Below, piece by piece: positions 8,793 through 11,433 of a stretch of 11,433 bases of DNA. The stretch covers positions 1 to 11,433 of the forward strand of contig QMOC01000026.1 in the NCBI GenBank assembly GCA_003648085.1, written 5' to 3'. A program made the position numbers and the translations under genes. The notes under the pieces are model-generated. The model searched no databases. It saw only the letters and a program-made list of their open reading frames with translations, and was not told where the DNA came from. The first letter of the stretch is position 1; the number at the start of each line of letters is the position of its first letter. Origin of the DNA: Chloroflexota bacterium. Its GTDB lineage: Bacteria > Chloroflexota > Anaerolineae > B4-G1.

Positions 8793-9173
8793 ATGACAGG
8801 ATTGCAGCCTCGGAAATCGGCCGCCCGGCTGCACTTCGATGAGGATGCCGACCTCCGCCTGGCGCGAGCGCTGCGGCGACGGGGCTACGACGTGAGTACG
8901 ACGCCGGAAGCAGGATTGCGGAGCCATTCCGACGAAGAGCAACTTGCGTATGCAGCCAGCCAGGGCAGGGTATTGGTGACCCATAATATCGCTCACTTCC
9001 CCGGCATATACGATGAGTGGTGGACACGAGGCGAAGAACATGCCGGCATCATCATTATTGCCGGACGGCTGTCGGTGGGGGAAATGCTGAGGGGAGTGGA
9101 GGCATTACTGGATCGCTATGACGCGCGGGAGCTGTGCAACAGACTCTTCATTGTGGGTCAGAGTGGTTTCTGA
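8793..9173 (+). CDS. DUF5615 PIN-like toxin-family protein
   Basis: A 126-residue protein of the DUF5615 PIN-like family (Mut7-C/VapC45-related), predicted metal-dependent ribonucleases. LHFDEDADLRLARALRRRGYDV (13-34) supplies the first acidic cluster (Asp16, Glu17, Asp18), SDEEQLAYAASQGRVLVTHN (46-65) the second acidic patch and the strand, and HAGIIII (83-89) the core strand. Family members commonly read TxNxxDF; here it is THNIAHF, so the acidic residue is replaced by His68. That could weaken catalysis or be a tolerated variant. The start is six bases after the antitoxin stop; a GGGAG lies 13 bases upstream inside the antitoxin. It is likely the toxin half of a type II pair. It reads in the same frame as the PBP that follows, separated by its TGA and seven codons. 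Confidence 0.85.
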   Translation: MTGLQPRKSAARLHFDEDADLRLARALRRRGYDVSTTPEAGLRSHSDEEQLAYAASQGRVLVTHNIAHFPGIYDEWWTRGEEHAGIIIIAGRLSVGEMLRGVEALLDRYDARELCNRLFIVGQSGF

Positions 9174-9194
9174 TCACGATACCCTTGTCGGCAA

Positions 9195-11433
9195 ATGGCA
9201 TCTCGAACGTTAAGCCACCTTTGGCCGTTGGCGATCGTCCTGCTGTTGGCCCTGGTCGCCGCCGGGCTGGTGCGCCGGCTGGTGGTGGATCTCCCTTCCC
9301 CCGACCGATTGTACGAGCGGGCTGCCGCCCCATCCACACGCATCTACGACCGGCACGGGCGACTCTTGTACGAGATTCTTGACCCGCACACCGGCGCGCA
9401 CACCCCCATCCCCCTGACCGAGGTGCCTCCGGCTTGCGTCAACGCCACCATCGCCGCCGAAGACGCCAGTTTCTACCGCAACCCCGGCGTGGATTTCTGG
9501 GCCATCGTCCGCGCCCTGTGGATCAACCTGCGTGGAGGCGAGATCCTCTCCGGCGGCAGCACTATCACCCAACAACTGGCCCGCAATCTGCTCCTCTCAC
9601 CCGAGGAGCGCACCGAGGTCAGCCTGGAGCGCAAATTGCGTGAGGCCATCCTGGCCTGGCGACTGGCGCGAACCTACAGCAAGGACGAGATTCTGACGCT
9701 CTACCTGAACGAGACCTATTACGGTAACCTGGCCTACGGCATCGAGGCTGCTGCTCGTACCTACTTCGCCAAGAGCGCCGCCGAACTTGATTTGGCCGAG
9801 TGTGCGCTGCTGGCCGGCCTCCCTCAGTCGCCGGCCCGCTATAACCCGCTGGAGAACCCCAAAGCCGCCAAAGAACGCCAGCGCGTGGTGCTGGGACTGA
9901 TGGTCAAGCACGGCTACATCTCTCAACAAGAGGCCGACCTGGCAGCGCAGGAGAAACTTCGCTTCGCCTCGGTCCCCTTTCCCATCAAAGCGCCCCACTT
10001 CGTGATGTACGTGCGCGGTCAACTGGAGAAAGAGTTCGGGCTGGAGGCGCTTTACACCCAGGGCCTGCAGGTCTATACCACGCTGGACTTGGACGCGCAG
10101 AATGCGGCGCTGCGCTCGCTCCGCCACCGACTGGCGCAACTGGCCGACACCCACGATGACCGGATACCCCACAACGTGCGCAACGCCGCCGTCGTCGTGC
10201 TGGACCCCCACACCGGCGAGGTGTTGGCGATGGTCGGCAGCCCCGACTACTTCGACCTGCGCATTGACGGCGCGGTCAACGGCACTATCGTTCCGCGCCA
10301 ACCCGGTTCCTCCATCAAGCCCATCACCTACGCTGCTGCCTTCGATCCCACCCGGCCCGATCCGCTCACGGCGGCCACGATGATGGTGGATGTGCGTACC
10401 TCTTTCACCACCCGCGAGGGCGACCCCTATGTGCCGCGCAATTACGACTATCAGTGGCGGGGGCCGGTGCTGCTGCGGGAGGCATTGGCCTCCAGTTACA
10501 ACCTCATCGCCGTCAAGGTGCTCGACCACGTGGGCATCGCAGCGATGACGAAATTAGCCCGCGCAATGGGCATCACGACCTTCGACGACGCAGAGCGCTG
10601 GGGCCTGGCGCTGACGCTGGGCGGTGGCGAAGTGCGCCTGCTGGAGTTGACCGCCGCCTACGGTGCTTTCGCCAACGGGGGCTACCGCGTCGAGCCGGTG
10701 ACCATCACCCGCGTGGAGGACAGCCGTGGGCGGCTGCTGAAAGTATGGGAGGCGGCGCCCGGCCCACGTGTGATGGATGAGCGCGTAGCCTACCTCATCA
10801 CCGACATCCTGAGCGACAACTTCGCCCGCGCCCCTGCCTTCGGCGAAGGGAGTGCGCTGCATCTATCCCGCCCGGCCGCCGCCAAGACCGGCACCACCAC
10901 CGACTGGCGCGACAATTGGACGGTGGGCTACACCCCCGACCTGGTGGTCGGCGTGTGGGCCGGCAACGCCGACAACGAGCCAATGCAGCACGTGAGTGGC
11001 ATAACCGGCGCTGCTCCCATCTGGCACGACGTGATGGAGACGCTGCTCAAGGGTGTGCCGGTGCACGAGTTCGTGGAGCCGCCGGGGATGGTGCGGGTGG
11101 AGGTGTGCGCCGATAGCGGGTTGCCACCGGTGCGGAGTACAGCGACCAGAGATTGGAGATTGAGACAACCGGTGCGCTGCCCGCGCACGATTACCGAACT
11201 CTTCATCGAGGGCACGGAACCAACCCGAACCGACGATTGGCACCGGCTGTATACGCTGGACACACGCAATGGCCTGCTGGCCGGCCCCGGCTGCCCACCC
11301 GAATTCACCACGCAGAGACAGTACACCCTCTACCCCGCCGAAGCGCAGGACTGGGTGCGCTGGCAGGGCATCCCCCAGCCGCCGGAGACGTACTCCCCCC
11401 TATGCCCTAATCCGGAGGTGGAAACTGCCAACC
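9195..11433 (+). CDS. Class A penicillin-binding protein, bifunctional (partial at 3' end)
   Basis: An open frame of 746 codons that runs off the right edge. It begins with a short cytoplasmic tail and one membrane anchor (about 10-31). The GT51 glycosyltransferase domain follows: AAEDASFY (Glu89), GGSTITQQLARN (120-131) and RKLREA (Glu150). The transpeptidase domain has SSIK (Ser372, Lys375), SYN (434-436) and KTGTT (564-568). The protein polymerises and cross-links peptidoglycan on the outer face of the membrane. The region after residue 632 (VEVCADSGL, then TELFIEGTEPTRTDDWH) is a Cys-containing C-terminal extension typical of PBP1A/1C-like proteins of this type. It is interrupted at about 647-659 by a heptanucleotide-array insertion. 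ATG 9195 is the first start after the toxin's in-frame TGA; no good ribosome binding site is visible. It may be read through from the toxin-antitoxin promoter or from an unseen one. Confidence 0.95.
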   Translation, partial: MASRTLSHLWPLAIVLLLALVAAGLVRRLVVDLPSPDRLYERAAAPSTRIYDRHGRLLYEILDPHTGAHTPIPLTEVPPACVNATIAAEDASFYRNPGVDFWAIVRALWINLRGGEILSGGSTITQQLARNLLLSPEERTEVSLERKLREAILAWRLARTYSKDEILTLYLNETYYGNLAYGIEAAARTYFAKSAAELDLAECALLAGLPQSPARYNPLENPKAAKERQRVVLGLMVKHGYISQQEADLAAQEKLRFASVPFPIKAPHFVMYVRGQLEKEFGLEALYTQGLQVYTTLDLDAQNAALRSLRHRLAQLADTHDDRIPHNVRNAAVVVLDPHTGEVLAMVGSPDYFDLRIDGAVNGTIVPRQPGSSIKPITYAAAFDPTRPDPLTAATMMVDVRTSFTTREGDPYVPRNYDYQWRGPVLLREALASSYNLIAVKVLDHVGIAAMTKLARAMGITTFDDAERWGLALTLGGGEVRLLELTAAYGAFANGGYRVEPVTITRVEDSRGRLLKVWEAAPGPRVMDERVAYLITDILSDNFARAPAFGEGSALHLSRPAAAKTGTTTDWRDNWTVGYTPDLVVGVWAGNADNEPMQHVSGITGAAPIWHDVMETLLKGVPVHEFVEPPGMVRVEVCADSGLPPVRSTATRDWRLRQPVRCPRTITELFIEGTEPTRTDDWHRLYTLDTRNGLLAGPGCPPEFTTQRQYTLYPAEAQDWVRWQGIPQPPETYSPLCPNPEVETAN
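11140..11167. repeat. Heptanucleotide repeat array D inside the PBP gene
   Basis: Four contiguous 7-mers: CAGCGAC, CAGAGAT, TGGAGAT, TGAGACA. The first is identical to the unit of array C, and the GATTGGAGATT core spanning the next units matches array A, so this is a hybrid of the two. It is translated in frame as about ten residues (STATRDWRLRQ region) between GLPPV and RCPRTITELF. Confidence 0.7.

Noticed and set aside
9174..9194. Possible toxin-PBP fusion, since both are in the same frame.
   Set aside because: A clear TGA (9171-9173) ends the toxin and an ATG follows 21 bases later; there is no signal for readthrough.
9597..10529. Minus-strand open frame of 310 codons opposite the PBP.
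   Set aside because: The plus strand encodes an intact GT51 and transpeptidase domain across the same bases; the antisense product has no recognisable motifs.

Overview
The window comes from a GC-rich bacterium. Chloroflexota (an Anaerolineae-like lineage) is my best guess from three things: the style of the class A PBP, the Gram-positive-type SOS box, and the abundance of short heptanucleotide repeats. No rRNA or other phylogenetic marker is present, so this assignment is inference. No tRNA, rRNA, CRISPR array, transposase or convincing rho-independent terminator was found.

Minus-strand block (1-3328), read right to left. A clear sigma70-type promoter (3328-3300) precedes DUF4160 (3275-3015) and DUF2442 (2995-2702), a small pair of unknown function. 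It is followed by an MBL-fold (glyoxalase II-like) hydrolase (2658-2032), a GPH-family (MelB-like) sugar:cation symporter (1964-630) and the 5' part of a neutral/alkaline ceramidase-family gene (628-1, cut by the window edge). The last two are separated by one base and are surely translated together. Spacing allows one five-gene transcript.

Intergenic hub (3276-3608). Two promoters point away from each other here. Between them and uvrA lies a 71-bp palindromic element with a 10-bp internal period. Next come the uvrA promoter (TTGACG-17-TACAAT) and a perfect Gram-positive-type LexA box directly after the -10, so uvrA is predicted to be SOS controlled.

Plus-strand block (3609-11433). It begins with uvrA, then a nitrilase-superfamily amidohydrolase driven by a near-consensus promoter that predicts a leaderless mRNA. 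An inositol monophosphatase (suhB-like) overlaps the amidohydrolase by ATGA. A promoter laid over the suhB stop codon drives a toxin-antitoxin-like pair: a Phd-DUF433 fusion and a DUF5615 PIN-like protein. The last gene is a class A penicillin-binding protein, open at the window end.

The most unusual theme is a set of four degenerate arrays with a 7-bp period (1989-2030, 4973-5042, 7387-7435, 11140-11167). One is intergenic. The other three lie in frame inside uvrA, the amidohydrolase and the PBP, where they add segments the protein families do not normally have. The PBP array joins the unit types of two of the others.
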